Origin: Synechococcus sp. PCC 7336
GTDB lineage: Bacteria; Cyanobacteriota; Cyanobacteriia; Thermostichales; PCC-7336
DNA: 64,000 nucleotides
Reading direction: 5' to 3'
Assembly (NCBI RefSeq): GCF_000332275.1
Contig: NZ_CM001776.1
Location: forward strand, 310,001 to 374,000
A program made the translations under genes and the position numbers. Of the stretch, positions 45,308-54,882 are shown piece after piece (position 1 is the first letter of the stretch; the number at the start of each line of letters is the position of its first letter). The notes under the pieces are model-generated. The model did not search any database. It saw nothing but the letters and a program-made list of their open reading frames with translations, and was not told where the DNA came from.

Positions 45308-46129
45308 ATGCAAGACTCCTTCCTCACCCCGGCAGTGTTTCTGTTCTTGTCGAAACTTCTGCCGCTGTTCGTCTATCCGTTGGGATTGGGCTGCGGCTTG
45401 GTGCTGGTGGCTTTGGGATTGATGTGGAAGCGGCCTCGAATGGCGGCGATCGCTCTTTCTGTAGCATTTTTGACACTCTGGCTGAGCAGCACCGCCCCGG
45501 TCTCTGATGGGTTGGTGCGATCGCTAGAGCGGCGGCAGGTTCCGACTGGGCCTCTACCGACTGCCGATGCCATTGTGGTGTTGGGTGGAGCAACCAAGCC
45601 CTCGCTGCCGCCGCGACCGGGGGTGGATGTGGGCGAGGCGGGCGATCGCGTCATTTATGGCGCGCAGCTCTTTCGCGAGGGTAAGGCTCCTGTCATTTTG
45701 TTGAGCGGCGGGCGCATCCGCTGGCGGAATGGGGGACAGCTGTCTGCTACTTCGGAGGCGGAGGATATGGCGCAGTTAATGGAACTGATGGGGGTGTCTC
45801 GGCAGGCGCTCGTGTTGGAGCCGGATTCCCTCAACACTTACGAAAATGCCACTAACATTGCTGTCATTTTGGAGGGGCGGGGAATTCGGCAGATTTTATT
45901 GGTCACTTCCGCCCTGCACGTGCCGAGGGCGTTGAGCATTTTTCGCCATTTGGGCATTGAGGCGATCGCCGCCCCCACCGATTTTCTCGTCCCCGACTCG
46001 CCTGACTCTCCATCGCTGGAACAAAGCCTTTTGGATATCCTCCCCGACGCCGAGCGTCTGGCTCATACGACCCGCGCGCTCAAGGAATATTTGGGCTTTG
46101 CCATCTACCGGCTGCGCGGCTGGCTCTAA
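45308..46129 (+). CDS. YdcF/DUF218-family membrane protein (ElyC-like)
   Basis: A 273-residue protein. Two N-terminal membrane segments (~10-40, ~45-62) precede a DUF218 domain. That domain has ADAIVVLGGATKP, then DRVIYGAQLFREGKAPVILL, SEAEDMAQLMELMGV, PDSLNTYENATN and ILLVTSALHVPRALSIFRHL. The relative ElyC in E. coli affects envelope lipid-carrier metabolism; whether this protein does the same is unknown. It follows the selD fusion by 21 bp and may share its transcript. The ATG at 45308 has GAGGACA nearby as a weak binding site. Confidence 0.8.
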   Translation: MQDSFLTPAVFLFLSKLLPLFVYPLGLGCGLVLVALGLMWKRPRMAAIALSVAFLTLWLSSTAPVSDGLVRSLERRQVPTGPLPTADAIVVLGGATKPSLPPRPGVDVGEAGDRVIYGAQLFREGKAPVILLSGGRIRWRNGGQLSATSEAEDMAQLMELMGVSRQALVLEPDSLNTYENATNIAVILEGRGIRQILLVTSALHVPRALSIFRHLGIEAIAAPTDFLVPDSPDSPSLEQSLLDILPDAERLAHTTRALKEYLGFAIYRLRGWL

Positions 46130-46193
46130 AGTTGGGCGGGTAGCATGGAAGCGATCGCCACAGTGGCAATCGCCGAGTTTGGAGCAATTAGCA

Positions 46194-47135
46194 ATGGATT
46201 GGAGTCCGGCAATTCCAGCGTTTGTGGTGACGCTGCGGGAGGGGGTCGAGGCGGCACTGGCGGTCGGCATTGTGTTGGCCTATCTCAATCGTGTCGGTCG
46301 ACAACAGCTCTATCGCTGGGTATATGCCGGCATTGGCGCGGGGGTGGCGGGCAGTGTGGTGGTGGGGTTGCTGTTGCGCTGGGGGATAACGGTGGCGAGT
46401 GAAGTGCGACCCGAGTACGCGCCTGCGCTGGAGCCGCTGCTGGAAGGGGCGATCGGAACGATCGCGATTGTCTTGCTCAGTTGGATGCTGGTGTGGATGG
46501 CAAAGCAAGCCAAGCAACTCAAGGGGGAAACCGAGCGGGCGGTGACAGCAGCCTTGGATCGCGATCGCGGCGCAGCCTTGGGAATTGCCAGTTTGGTCTG
46601 CGTAGCGGTGTTGCGGGAGGGGTTCGAGTTGGCCTTGTTCCTGCTGGCGCAGGTGCAACAGGGCTGGATGTCGGTGACGGGGGCGATCGCCGGTCTAGGG
46701 GGGGCAGTGGCGTTCGGGTTGCTGCTGTTTCGCTGGGGGATTCGCATCAATATCGGCCGGTTTTTCCAGGTGATGGGGGTGCTGCTGTTGGCGATCGTGG
46801 CGGGATTGGTGGTTTCGGCGCTAGCGGATTTTGACGAAGCAACATTGGCTCTATCGCAACTGCAGAATTTTCCCCAATTGTGCCGGACAGACTCGCCGGT
46901 CTGCTGGCTGGGACCGCAGGTGTGGAATTTGCACGAGATTCTGCCCCAACGACAATTTCCGGGGATGGTGCTGCGATCGCTCTTGGGCTACACCGATCGC
47001 CTCTACCTAATGCAGGCGATCGCCTATGGAGGTTTTTGGGCGATCGTCGGCGGTCTCTATACCCGCAGTCTGGGCAGCCAGTCTCCCACACCGCCACCTA
47101 CAACTCCGACTGAAGGGGAAGTCCCCGCGCCATAA
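46194..47135 (+). CDS. FTR1-family iron permease
   Basis: A 313-residue membrane protein with about seven hydrophobic segments. It has two REGxE motifs: TLREGVEAALAVGI near residue 12 and VLREGFELALFLLA near 145. This pair is the iron-binding signature of FTR1/EfeU permeases. A ~60-residue loop with two cysteines precedes the last segment. A Pro/Thr-rich tail ends the protein. It imports iron, normally Fe(III) after oxidation; no EfeO/EfeB or multicopper oxidase gene is next to it. The ATG at 46194 gives MDWSPAIPAF; the longer upstream frame overlaps the YdcF-like gene in another frame and is spurious. Confidence 0.85.
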   Translation: MDWSPAIPAFVVTLREGVEAALAVGIVLAYLNRVGRQQLYRWVYAGIGAGVAGSVVVGLLLRWGITVASEVRPEYAPALEPLLEGAIGTIAIVLLSWMLVWMAKQAKQLKGETERAVTAALDRDRGAALGIASLVCVAVLREGFELALFLLAQVQQGWMSVTGAIAGLGGAVAFGLLLFRWGIRINIGRFFQVMGVLLLAIVAGLVVSALADFDEATLALSQLQNFPQLCRTDSPVCWLGPQVWNLHEILPQRQFPGMVLRSLLGYTDRLYLMQAIAYGGFWAIVGGLYTRSLGSQSPTPPPTTPTEGEVPAP

Positions 47136-47287
47136 TGCAGTGCTGGGAATTCCACCGCAGCAGGAGGAAGTCCCGATCGCCCCACCGCAAGGCTATAAGG
47201 CTTGAATGATTTTGAGACAGGTCAGTATCGATCCTTCCAAGAGTTTGCTGACGAACAGCGCAGCAAGCATAATTTAGCCACAGATTC

Positions 47288-47575
47288 GTGAAGTACCGTA
47301 TCGAGATTTCAAGTGTGGCAGAGGCCGAGGCAGATAGTGCATTTCGACAGTTCTCGCAAACCACCTCTCCAGTACGATCGGGTCAATGGTACGCAGGATT
47401 GCTGCAAGCTATTGAGTCTTTGGCTCAAATGCCGAAACGCTGTTCGCTAGCACGAGAGAATGAGTATTTCAGCCAAGAAATTCGGCAACTACTATATGGC
47501 AAAGACAGAACGGTAGATTGCGGGTTTGAGGCTGTTGCTCCCCTCTCCCAAGTTTGGGAGAGGGGCTGGGGGTGA
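47288..47575 (+). CDS. ParE/RelE-like toxin, C-terminus replaced by a repeat
   Basis: A 95-residue frame starting at GTG 47288. Residues 1-~76 resemble a ParE/RelE-type toxin: KYRIEISSVAEAEADSAFRQ, then WYAGLLQAIESLAQMPKRCS and FSQEIRQLLYGKDR. The usual last strand (YRIIF...IVRI.RHG) is missing. From about residue 80 the frame reads into the 43-nt palindromic repeat, giving VAPLSQVWERGWG. No antitoxin gene is found in the 150 bp upstream. The protein is probably inactive; a degenerate plasmid-type addiction module is the best reading. Confidence 0.6.
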   Translation: MKYRIEISSVAEAEADSAFRQFSQTTSPVRSGQWYAGLLQAIESLAQMPKRCSLARENEYFSQEIRQLLYGKDRTVDCGFEAVAPLSQVWERGWG

Positions 47576-47582
47576 GGGCCAT
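47540..47582 (-). repeat. 43-nt palindromic module (inverted copy)
   Basis: The reverse complement of 30460-30502 with one or two differences: a 12-bp hairpin (CCCCTCTCCCAA/TTGGGAGAGGGG, two-base loop GT) followed by CTGGGGGTGAGGGCCAT. It supplies the 3' end of the ParE-like frame. Here it stands alone, without the MITE ends seen at 30406-30634. Confidence 0.65.
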
Positions 47583-47662
47583 ACAGAACCATCGAACTCA
47601 GGTCAAATTAACGCTATTATTTTGGCTGCCTGCCGGTGAGCTGTGTCAGCTCCACCGCAAGG

Positions 47663-49147
47663 CTACTGGAGCACCGCCATTCCTCGATCGTAAATCTCGC
47701 GGGCGTAGTCAGTCCAAGTGCCTTGACCCCAATAGCGAAAACAACTGGTTTGCAGCAGTAAATTATGCAGGAGGGCTTGTTGGTAGGTAGCCGTTTGCGT
47801 AACGGCAGGATTCTGCAAATCCGCTGCAGAGTATCTCTGGTGAAAGCGGGCACTCAACTCATACATCGGTTCCAACACATTGCCGTACCCCTGCACCCAA
47901 CTGAGATTATTGGTCCACGAGGCCCCCTCCGTATGGAAATGGGGGTCGTTCTGTTTGAGGTCGGCGATCGCCGCCTCCACCCGCGCGGGGCTCGCCTCCT
48001 CGCCCTCCAGCCGCTGCCAAATCTTGTGCTGCCCTGTCGCCTGACAGGCGGGGTAATCTGCGGGATTCGCACCCGCCGCCTCAATTAACTCCAGATATTC
48101 TGTCCCGTTGAAACCTACAACGCGATCGCCCCCATCCCGAATCGCTTCCCACACCGGCCCAAAATCGCGCGGAAACTCGTTCATCATCACGCCGCCATTT
48201 TCCCCATCCGCAATCTGGCTGACCAAACTGGGTACCTCCACCCTCCCGAGCTGCTGCCGATCGCGTCCTTTGGCCTCGTGATAGGGCTGCATTTGGGCCA
48301 CCAACTTCGTATCGGACCCTTGAGTTTTAATCAGCACAGTGATGCTGGCGATTTCTCCGCGAGCATTGCGCGCCACCAACCGATTGGGAATGTATTTGTC
48401 GTCGTGGGGCAAGGGCGACCCATCCAAGCGCTCGACACTGTGCTCCTGCACTAACAACCAGCGATAGCCGCACTCCTTCAAGGCTTTGATGTATTCGAAT
48501 AGGGTGTCGGGATGGTTGGGCAAGTGCATTTCGGGGGGCGAGAAGCCCTTGACCCGTGCCAGCGCCTCCCAGCCAAAGATCGCGGCGAAATGGTGCTGCC
48601 ATGCTTGAATGTGCAGTTTGAGGTCGGGAATGGGGGTGGACGGTACCACCGCGTGACTCCACATCGTGCCCAGCCATTCCACATAGGGCCAAAACTGGCG
48701 ATCGCAGGTAATCCGCTTCAGGCTATCCAGAACGTCGTGACGTCCCATCTGCCGCAGCCCCCACAGCAGATTGCCCGAATAATCCAACATAATGCGGGGG
48801 GTGCAGCCCCGCGCCACTAAGTCGGGAATAAATTCCCCCATGCGGCTATAGCACCAGGCAAAGACACCGGCATTGTGGTTATCGCCCTGCTGAGGATGCT
48901 CGAACATGGCTTGCAAGTTGCCAATCAGTTCGCCATTGGCTCCAGCCGGGATGGTGGGTTGATGCATGTGCAGCGCGCAGGCAAACCCCGCGCGAATGCT
49001 CTCTAGGTGCAAATTGGTAACGGGCAGCCACACCGGTTCGTCCGCTTGTGTGACAGCAGTTACCTCTGCTTCCCAGCCGCAGAGATTGGGAAGCTGCGAT
49101 CGCACCTCCGGGAACTCCAAAACCGCCCGTTCGCTCGCCATTGCCAT
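47663..49147 (-). CDS. Glycoside hydrolase family 57-like protein
   Basis: A 494-residue cytoplasmic protein with GH57 features. These are CALHMHQPTIPAGANGELIG near residue 60, RIMLDYSGNLLWGL, and FSPPEMHLPNHPDTLFEYIK with the Glu typical of the nucleophile region. DGENGGVMMNEF near 320 also fits. GH57 enzymes act on alpha-glucans (amylase, branching or 4-alpha-glucanotransferase activities), which would fit glycogen metabolism, but the activity is not decided by sequence. The two starting methionines are close together; the first is used. It is divergent from rapZ with ~155 bp between. Confidence 0.8.
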   Translation of the reverse strand: MAMASERAVLEFPEVRSQLPNLCGWEAEVTAVTQADEPVWLPVTNLHLESIRAGFACALHMHQPTIPAGANGELIGNLQAMFEHPQQGDNHNAGVFAWCYSRMGEFIPDLVARGCTPRIMLDYSGNLLWGLRQMGRHDVLDSLKRITCDRQFWPYVEWLGTMWSHAVVPSTPIPDLKLHIQAWQHHFAAIFGWEALARVKGFSPPEMHLPNHPDTLFEYIKALKECGYRWLLVQEHSVERLDGSPLPHDDKYIPNRLVARNARGEIASITVLIKTQGSDTKLVAQMQPYHEAKGRDRQQLGRVEVPSLVSQIADGENGGVMMNEFPRDFGPVWEAIRDGGDRVVGFNGTEYLELIEAAGANPADYPACQATGQHKIWQRLEGEEASPARVEAAIADLKQNDPHFHTEGASWTNNLSWVQGYGNVLEPMYELSARFHQRYSAADLQNPAVTQTATYQQALLHNLLLQTSCFRYWGQGTWTDYAREIYDRGMAVLQ

Positions 49148-49301
49148 ACCCTTGCCTCAAATGCGATCGACAAAATCCAATCACCGGACTCTGCTGACTC
49201 CATTCAATGCGAATTGTTTGGCTGCCGCACCCATTGCGACGAACGATCTAGAGAGCGCCCTCACTCGAAAAGCCACCAGCTCGATCCCCGATTCCCCTAA
49301 A

Positions 49302-50231
49302 ATGTGCAACATGGATCGTCCCTCACCCACCCTCGTCCTAACCGGCCTCTCTGGTGCAGGCAAGAGCTCTGCCTTGCACTATCTCGAAAACTTGGGCTAC
49401 TTTTGCGTAGACTCAATTTTGCCCCACCTCAGTTTGGAACTACTGGAGCAATTGCAGTCCTACTACCCTCAAGTGGCACTGGGGCTGGAATTGAGCCGGA
49501 AAGAATTTCTGGCTGATTTCGATCGCATCTCAGCTCCCCTCCAACAGCGACAGATCCCGCTGGTGTTTTTGGATGCTGCCGACCCCGTCTTGGTCCAAAG
49601 ATTTAGCGCCAACCGCCGTCGTCACCCCTTCAGCGATCGCGCCGACGGGCTGCTTGCGGCCATCCAGCAAGAACGCCAACTGCTGCAGGCAGTCGAGCGC
49701 CAGAGCACCCACACCATCGACACCACCCAACTATCGCTGCGTCAACTGTACGCTCGTCTAGAACCCATTGCCCTCGGCAACGAACAGCCTCCTCTAACAG
49801 TCTCCTTAGCCAGCTTCGGCTTCAAGTATGGGGTTCCCCTCGATGCCAACTTAGTATTCGACATCCGCTTTCTGCCCAATCCCTATTACATCCCCGAACT
49901 GCGATCGCTCACGGGCCGAGATCTGCCCATTCAAGAATTCTTATTCGGCAACGAAACGGCCCAATCCACCTACCGCCAAATTCTCAACACCCTCAGCCAA
50001 TTTCTGCCCCACTATTTGGCAGAGCGGCGCACGCAGGTGCTCGTGGCGATCGGTTGTACGGGGGGGCAACATCGTTCGGTGGCATTTGTGGAGCGGTTGG
50101 CATTGGGACTGCGCGACGAACTCTTGCCCAGTACTGCTTACCAACTACAAGTAACCCACCGCAATCTGAGCCACTCTCAAGCCGAAATTGCCGCTCTGGC
50201 TCGCCCTGGCAGAGGAAGCAATCGTGACTGA
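49302..50231 (+). CDS. rapZ: RapZ/YvcJ-family nucleotide-binding protein
   Basis: About 309 residues. An N-terminal P-loop kinase-like domain begins [20 protein letters not shown] and has [12 protein letters not shown]. The C-terminal domain has [36 protein letters not shown] and [19 protein letters not shown], all typical. In E. coli RapZ guides RNase E to small RNAs controlling GlmS; the cyanobacterial role is not known. The ATG at 49302 or 49311 starts the protein; upstream in-frame sequence lacks family similarity. The end overlaps yvcK by 8 bp, a conserved pairing in many bacteria. Confidence 0.9.
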   Translation: MCNMDRPSPTLVLTGLSGAGKSSALHYLENLGYFCVDSILPHLSLELLEQLQSYYPQVALGLELSRKEFLADFDRISAPLQQRQIPLVFLDAADPVLVQRFSANRRRHPFSDRADGLLAAIQQERQLLQAVERQSTHTIDTTQLSLRQLYARLEPIALGNEQPPLTVSLASFGFKYGVPLDANLVFDIRFLPNPYYIPELRSLTGRDLPIQEFLFGNETAQSTYRQILNTLSQFLPHYLAERRTQVLVAIGCTGGQHRSVAFVERLALGLRDELLPSTAYQLQVTHRNLSHSQAEIAALARPGRGSNRD

Positions 50232-51552
50232 TCTCAAACTGCGTCGTTCCGTCGATCAATTGCGCAAGTGGCTGTTGCCGGGGCTATCGGTCAAGCGGTG
50301 GCTCTCGTTAGCCTCGCTCGGACTCGTGCTCTTTATCATCGGCTTAGCCATTTGGGTGGATCTCTCCCCCATTTTTCGCCTGCAGCAGTTGGTGGAAACG
50401 GTACTGCGATCGATCACCAGGGTGGTGCCCAACAAGATTAGCGGTCCGCTGGTGCTGGTGACGGGGTTGGGGCTGATTCTGTTGGGCTTGCGACGCACGG
50501 TGGGTTCCATTACCGAAGTGCTGATTCCCGAGGGGGACGAGGAAGAACTGGTTGACAAGCTGCTGACGAACAAGCGGTTGCGGCGCGGTCCCAAGATTGT
50601 GGTAGTGGGGGGCGGAACCGGTTTATCGACGCTATTGCGGGGGTTGAAACATTACAGCAGCAAGATTACGGCAGTGGTGACGGTGGCGGATGACGGGGGG
50701 TCGTCCGGGCGGTTGCGGCGGGAGATTGGGGGGTTGCCGCCGGGGGATATTCGCAACTGTTTGACGGCCTTGGCCAGCGAAGAAAAGTTGCTGACGGAGC
50801 TGTTTCAATATCGCTTTAAAGAGGGGGAAGGGCTGTCCGGCCACAGTTTTGGCAATTTGTTTATTACGGCTCTGTCAGAGGTGACGGGGCGGGATTTGTT
50901 GCGGGCGATCGCCGCAACCTCTCAGGTGCTGGCAATTCGCGGTCAGGTGCTGCCGTCTACGCTGGAGGATGTCACCCTGTGGGCGGAGATGTCTGACGGG
51001 CGTTGGGTGGAAGGGGAATCGAAGATTGCGAAGGCCAAGGGGCAGATCGTGCGGGTGGGGTGCAATCCGCCACAACCGCAGGCGACGCGAGAGGCTGTGG
51101 AGGCGATCGCGGCGGCGGATCTGATTGTGTTGGGGCCGGGGAGTTTGTATACGAGTGTGATCCCCAACCTGTTGTCCCCCGAGATTGTGGAGGCGATCGC
51201 CCGCAATTCGGCCCCTCACATTTACGTCTGCAATATTATGACCGAGCCGGGGGAAACCAGCGGTTACACTGTGAGCGATCACGTCATGGCGATCGACAAG
51301 GTGGCGGGCAGGCGGCTGTTTGACGGGGTCTTAGTGCAGAAGTATTCCCCATCCGAGCGGGCACAGCAGCGCTATCACTCGCTGCAGTCGGAGTTTGTGA
51401 AACTCGATCCCGAACGATTGGCTTATCTCAACTGTCGTGCCGTGCTGGCAAAGGTCATGCGAGAAGATGCCGAGACGGGCTTGGTGCGACACGATTCGGA
51501 TCGGCTGGCGGCGATGTTGATGCGCTGGTACGGGCGCCACAAGCTAGATTAG
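50224..51552 (+). CDS. yvcK: YvcK/CofD-like gluconeogenesis factor
   Basis: A 442-residue protein starting at GTG 50224, with GAGGAAG before it, inside the end of rapZ. Two N-terminal membrane segments (~28-48 and ~75-95) precede a CofD-like Rossmann domain. That domain has [72 protein letters not shown] and [17 protein letters not shown]-type motifs. In Bacillus YvcK is needed for growth on gluconeogenic carbon and for cell shape, and binds UDP-sugars. Its role in cyanobacteria is untested. An inverted repeat follows the gene. Confidence 0.92.
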   Translation: MTDLKLRRSVDQLRKWLLPGLSVKRWLSLASLGLVLFIIGLAIWVDLSPIFRLQQLVETVLRSITRVVPNKISGPLVLVTGLGLILLGLRRTVGSITEVLIPEGDEEELVDKLLTNKRLRRGPKIVVVGGGTGLSTLLRGLKHYSSKITAVVTVADDGGSSGRLRREIGGLPPGDIRNCLTALASEEKLLTELFQYRFKEGEGLSGHSFGNLFITALSEVTGRDLLRAIAATSQVLAIRGQVLPSTLEDVTLWAEMSDGRWVEGESKIAKAKGQIVRVGCNPPQPQATREAVEAIAAADLIVLGPGSLYTSVIPNLLSPEIVEAIARNSAPHIYVCNIMTEPGETSGYTVSDHVMAIDKVAGRRLFDGVLVQKYSPSERAQQRYHSLQSEFVKLDPERLAYLNCRAVLAKVMREDAETGLVRHDSDRLAAMLMRWYGRHKLD

Positions 51553-51592
51553 GGGGTGTTACGCTACTGATACCCCGTATTGGGTGGGTGGA

Positions 51593-51634
51593 AGACTGAG
51601 ATCGCTACGAAGTCATTGACGACGATCTCAGTCT
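51593..51634. terminator. 12-bp perfect inverted repeat after yvcK
   Basis: AGACTGAGATCG (51593-51604) pairs with CGATCTCAGTCT (51623-51634) over an 18-nt loop, 41 bp after the yvcK stop. There is no T-run. It could terminate yvcK and the convergent DUF1611 fragment. The rest of 51553-51860 holds nothing I recognise. Confidence 0.45.
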
Positions 51635-51860
51635 CGTGAATTGCATCGCCAGGAGCAATCCTCCACGCCAATTCAGCAATCCATCGTTCTTTGCTGAGTG
51701 TTGCGCTTGCTTTTGGGCTTGCTTATCGGTATCCATCGAGAACCTCGTCGAGAAAGGATTGATGGTCATACCTTAGCTGTTGCTACTTCAACGCATTATT
51801 TGCGCAGTTTCAGCCTGCTTGCAAATCTGGGATGCACTCAAAGGCTTTGAGGTACCTGTG

Positions 51861-52301
51861 TCAGGAAGCCCGATCGAGCACTGCATCTAAGAGAATTTCT
51901 GCCCCATCCCGTACCGGGTCGGCACAAGGGAGATTGGTCAACTTTCTCATTTCGCCGACTGCCTGTTGGGCTTCTACTGCATCTAAATGATGGGTGTTGA
52001 GAGCGATCGCCGCTACCTTCGACTGCGTAAAAATTCCACCCCCCCCAGCCAATGCCTCATACATGTGAATCACGTCCGGTAACGGTGGAATTTCGAAGTT
52101 AGGAAAGGTGTGATTGTGGGTTTGTCCGGCCCGATGAACCAAGATGAAGTGAGTGGGTTGGCAGCCCCGAATGAGTGGAAGTATGGCAGTAGAACCCGGG
52201 TGCAATAAAGATCCTTGCCCCTCAACATGCAGAATGTCCGCCTCGCGGCCGTAACGCATCGAGATCTGCTCCACTGCTCCTGCCGCAAAATCTACTCGCA
52301 C
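51861..52301 (-). pseudogene. Truncated DUF1611-family protein (C-terminal half)
   Basis: A 146-codon frame matching only the C-terminal part of DUF1611 proteins. It has DFAAGAVEQISMRYGREADI, LHVEGQGSLLHPGSTAIL, FILVHRAGQTHNH, PPLPDVIHMYEAL, ALNTHHLDAVEAQQAV and DPVRDGAEILLDAVL. Full family members have about 330-350 residues, with an N-terminal domain and the Walker A loop missing here. Upstream (on its strand) no further homology was seen, so the 5' half has been deleted. Intact members are annotated as D-glutamate N-acetyltransferase/epimerase-associated proteins. This copy is probably non-functional. Confidence 0.65.
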
Positions 52302-52828
52302 TGCATCCTGAGAAGAACGCGAGAGGCGTCAATCTCCGAGCTCGATGCTCTTTTAAAGGCTGAAATCTCAGTCTATCCGATTTTGGTCATTCGTTTTCAC
52401 GGTCGGGTAGAGAGGATTCCTTCAGTGTTTAGACTTCAGTGTTTAGACCAGCTTTGCATTCCCTGTTTCTCTCGCCTTCAGTGCCGAGAGTGTCACAAGA
52501 TTTAGCCATGCACTGTTGGGAGCCTCCCCAGGCTGAAGCCCCCCTGCCAGAAAACCCAATCATCCCCCACTTGACTCTCAATCACTCAGGTAACCTGATA
52601 TCGACTGCAATACCACAGATCGTAGTCTCTTTTTATGACTATCCTCCAAAGACTGAAAGGCTGGCTATGTATAGCCTTCAACTCTGGCCTGGAAGCGAAC
52701 TATTGCCCACCTGACTCACCCAACCCAACCGTATGAAAGCCTTCCCTCTTGCCATCAAGCTCGAACGATCGCTTTGAGCTCTAACCCACCTCGCTACGAT
52801 AGAGTAAGCTCAGCTCGGAGCGAACCCG
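52302..52828. other. Spacer without recognisable gene
   Basis: About 525 bp between the DUF1611 fragment and the Uma2-type gene. A 91-codon frame (52439-52714) has no family features or binding site. A direct repeat of TTCAGTGTTTAGAC (52421-52446) is present. No RNA structure was recognised. Confidence 0.45.
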
Positions 52829-53512
52829 ATGGTCCAGTTCCAACCCCGCCAACACCTCCCCACTCAAGACGAACTGCCCGAAACTGACTTTGCCCCTGTG
52901 GATAGCGAATTGCAAGTGCTTGTCGCCAGCCTCTTGGGCGATCTCCTTGCTTGGCACTGGCGCGATCGCACCGATTGGTTCTGGGGCATTAATTTAGCCG
53001 TCTATTACGACCCCGAGAAACCTTCCATTGCCCCCGATGGCTTCTTGAGTCTGGGAGTCGAGCGGCTCCCTCGAAAGGGCGGCAGACTCAGCTACGTCGT
53101 CTGGGATGAGGGCGAGCTGCCGATTCTGGTGGTGGAATACGTCTCCCGCACTTACGGGCAGGAGTACGGCTCCAAGCTGGAAGACTACGCCCGCATCGGT
53201 GTGTTGTATTACGCGATCTACAACCCGGAGTACTGCACTCGCAAGCGGCGTCAGCCCTTAGAGGTTTATCGGCTCGAAAGCGATCGCTACGTCTTGCAGA
53301 CGGGGGAGCCGGTTTGGCTGCCGGAGATTGGGTTGGGCTTGGGAAGCGAGTCGGGAACCTATCGAGGCTGGTCGAGAGACTGGTTGTACTGGTATGACCG
53401 AGAGGGGAATCGACTCACTGCTCCTACTGAGGTCGCGGAGCAGGAACGACTGTTGCGCGAACAACTGCTGGACAAACTCCGGCAAAAGGGAATCGATCCC
53501 GATACGCTCTAG
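52829..53512 (+). CDS. Uma2-family (DUF820) endonuclease-like protein
   Basis: A 227-residue member of the large cyanobacterial Uma2/DUF820 group with a PD-(D/E)XK nuclease fold. SIAPDGFLSLGVE has the Asp of the PD motif. LPILVVEYVSRTYGQEYGSK carries the E-x-K-like catalytic strand, followed by LEDYARIGVLYYAIYNPEY. A C-terminal coiled region (AEQERLLREQLLDKLRQKGI) is usual for the group. DNA cleavage has not been shown for most members; many spread as selfish or accessory genes. It is isolated, with non-coding DNA on both sides. Confidence 0.85.
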   Translation: MVQFQPRQHLPTQDELPETDFAPVDSELQVLVASLLGDLLAWHWRDRTDWFWGINLAVYYDPEKPSIAPDGFLSLGVERLPRKGGRLSYVVWDEGELPILVVEYVSRTYGQEYGSKLEDYARIGVLYYAIYNPEYCTRKRRQPLEVYRLESDRYVLQTGEPVWLPEIGLGLGSESGTYRGWSRDWLYWYDREGNRLTAPTEVAEQERLLREQLLDKLRQKGIDPDTL

Positions 53513-53895
53513 CTGAGTGACTTCACATCCAATGGCTTCACTCAACCCAGAACTCGTTCAACTCGCCCGCAACTTTATATTTGGCAAAATACAGTACGCT
53601 GCCGATATCGACCGTCGAACGGGTGCGCTCTGACACCCTCTTCAGCGCTTGGGTCAGTGCCCTACGCCAAGATCTTCAAAAAAGAAGGGGTGGAAGCCTT
53701 GCTGGCTCGATTCAACCACTCGCCAGCACCTCCCTTGGGTGCTTTTGCCTATGAACGGGTGAGGCTGGACTCTTGATGCCGGGGATGTTTTTAGTCGGCT
53801 GCTGCGTTTCGGTTGGGCAGGCGATCGAAGAGATCCTATTGATTGACGATCGAACCCCGTCCCGATAGGCCCCTCTAATTCTGGCCGGGATATTG
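53513..53895. other. Spacer with possible gene debris
   Basis: About 380 bp. A 34-codon frame from ATG 53533 (MASLNPELVQLARNFIFGKI then QYAADIDRRTGAL) and a following in-frame-shifted stretch (FKKEGVEALLARFNH) look like fragments of a broken gene. I cannot identify it. No intact gene or RNA was seen. Confidence 0.35.
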
Positions 53896-54882
53896 TCACA
53901 TGTGACTTACACTAAACAACTGCAACTGCCCGGAAAGAGATTCTTGCAGCTCTTTCTTTGGAGTTAATTCTATTTGGGTTTCTAGAGACAGCACATGCTC
54001 GACATTGCTGGCGATCGTGCGACAAAAGTCGTCCAATGGTAGATCGTTGACGTTATAGCCGAAAGGATTCTCTAGCTCGCGAGCCACTTCTTCGACCCCT
54101 AGTAGCAGAAAACTGACAACTGCCACAATGGGTAATGACCACCAAGTGAGTTCGGGAATAGTTTTGAAGGGCAATCCGATGCAATAAATTAAAATTAAGC
54201 GTTTGAGATAAACCCGATAGGTAATTGGAATGGGGGTGGTGATGATGCGTTCGCAACCACTGACACCTCCCGTCAACTGATTGAGCATGTTGTCGATCGC
54301 GCCGACTTTCGACTCAGTTATCTCTCCTTTTGACAAAACTTTCTGTAAATAGCAACGAATCCAAAATATGATATCGAAAGGACGATTGCTGGATGCTTCC
54401 AATTGCTCTGCTCGGGCTGGAGTCAACAGTGCTTTGAGCTCATCGTTAACAGCTTCCCCCCTCAGATGAAGTTTGGTGGCAATTGCAAAAGCAGATAACA
54501 GGCGCATGACAGACTGTTTTTCAAGGAAGTCGGTTTCATCGCGTTCAGCTACTCCAACCCGGATCTCTTGAGCCAAGTTTCTAATATCGATCGCTAGCAC
54601 CCCCCAAGCTTTTCGCCCTTCCCAAAATCGATCGTAGGACGTATTCGTACGAAAAACCACTAGTAAGCCCAAGATTAAATTGTAGATGACATTGGTGGTT
54701 AGATCGCCTAGCTTTTGAAAATAAATGGGAAAGTCTAGCGTGTATAACAGCGTAATTGCTGTAGTAAAGCCACAAAAAAATAATATTCGTGGCAAAATTA
54801 TCAAAATAACCGACCCTTTTAACTGGAAGATTGTTGTTAGCCAGTCAGGCTTCTCAAATCTATTGGTTGCGATCGTAAACAA
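53896..54882 (-). CDS. Bestrophin-family anion channel
   Basis: A 328-residue membrane protein with about four hydrophobic segments. It has the bestrophin/UPF0187 signatures: LGLLVVFRTNTSYDRFWEGR with KAWGVLAIDIRNLAQE near residues 72-107, and LLLGVEEVARELENPFGYNV then DLPLDDFCRTI near 260-290. Bacterial and chloroplast bestrophins pass chloride or bicarbonate. In cyanobacteria and algae some are linked to thylakoid ion balance or inorganic carbon supply. Which of these applies here is unknown. It is divergent from clpB. Confidence 0.88.
   Translation of the reverse strand: MFTIATNRFEKPDWLTTIFQLKGSVILIILPRILFFCGFTTAITLLYTLDFPIYFQKLGDLTTNVIYNLILGLLVVFRTNTSYDRFWEGRKAWGVLAIDIRNLAQEIRVGVAERDETDFLEKQSVMRLLSAFAIATKLHLRGEAVNDELKALLTPARAEQLEASSNRPFDIIFWIRCYLQKVLSKGEITESKVGAIDNMLNQLTGGVSGCERIITTPIPITYRVYLKRLILIYCIGLPFKTIPELTWWSLPIVAVVSFLLLGVEEVARELENPFGYNVNDLPLDDFCRTIASNVEHVLSLETQIELTPKKELQESLSGQLQLFSVSHM

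Noticed and set aside
52439-52714. 91-codon open frame
   Set aside because: No family features, no good binding site, and base use unlike neighbouring genes.
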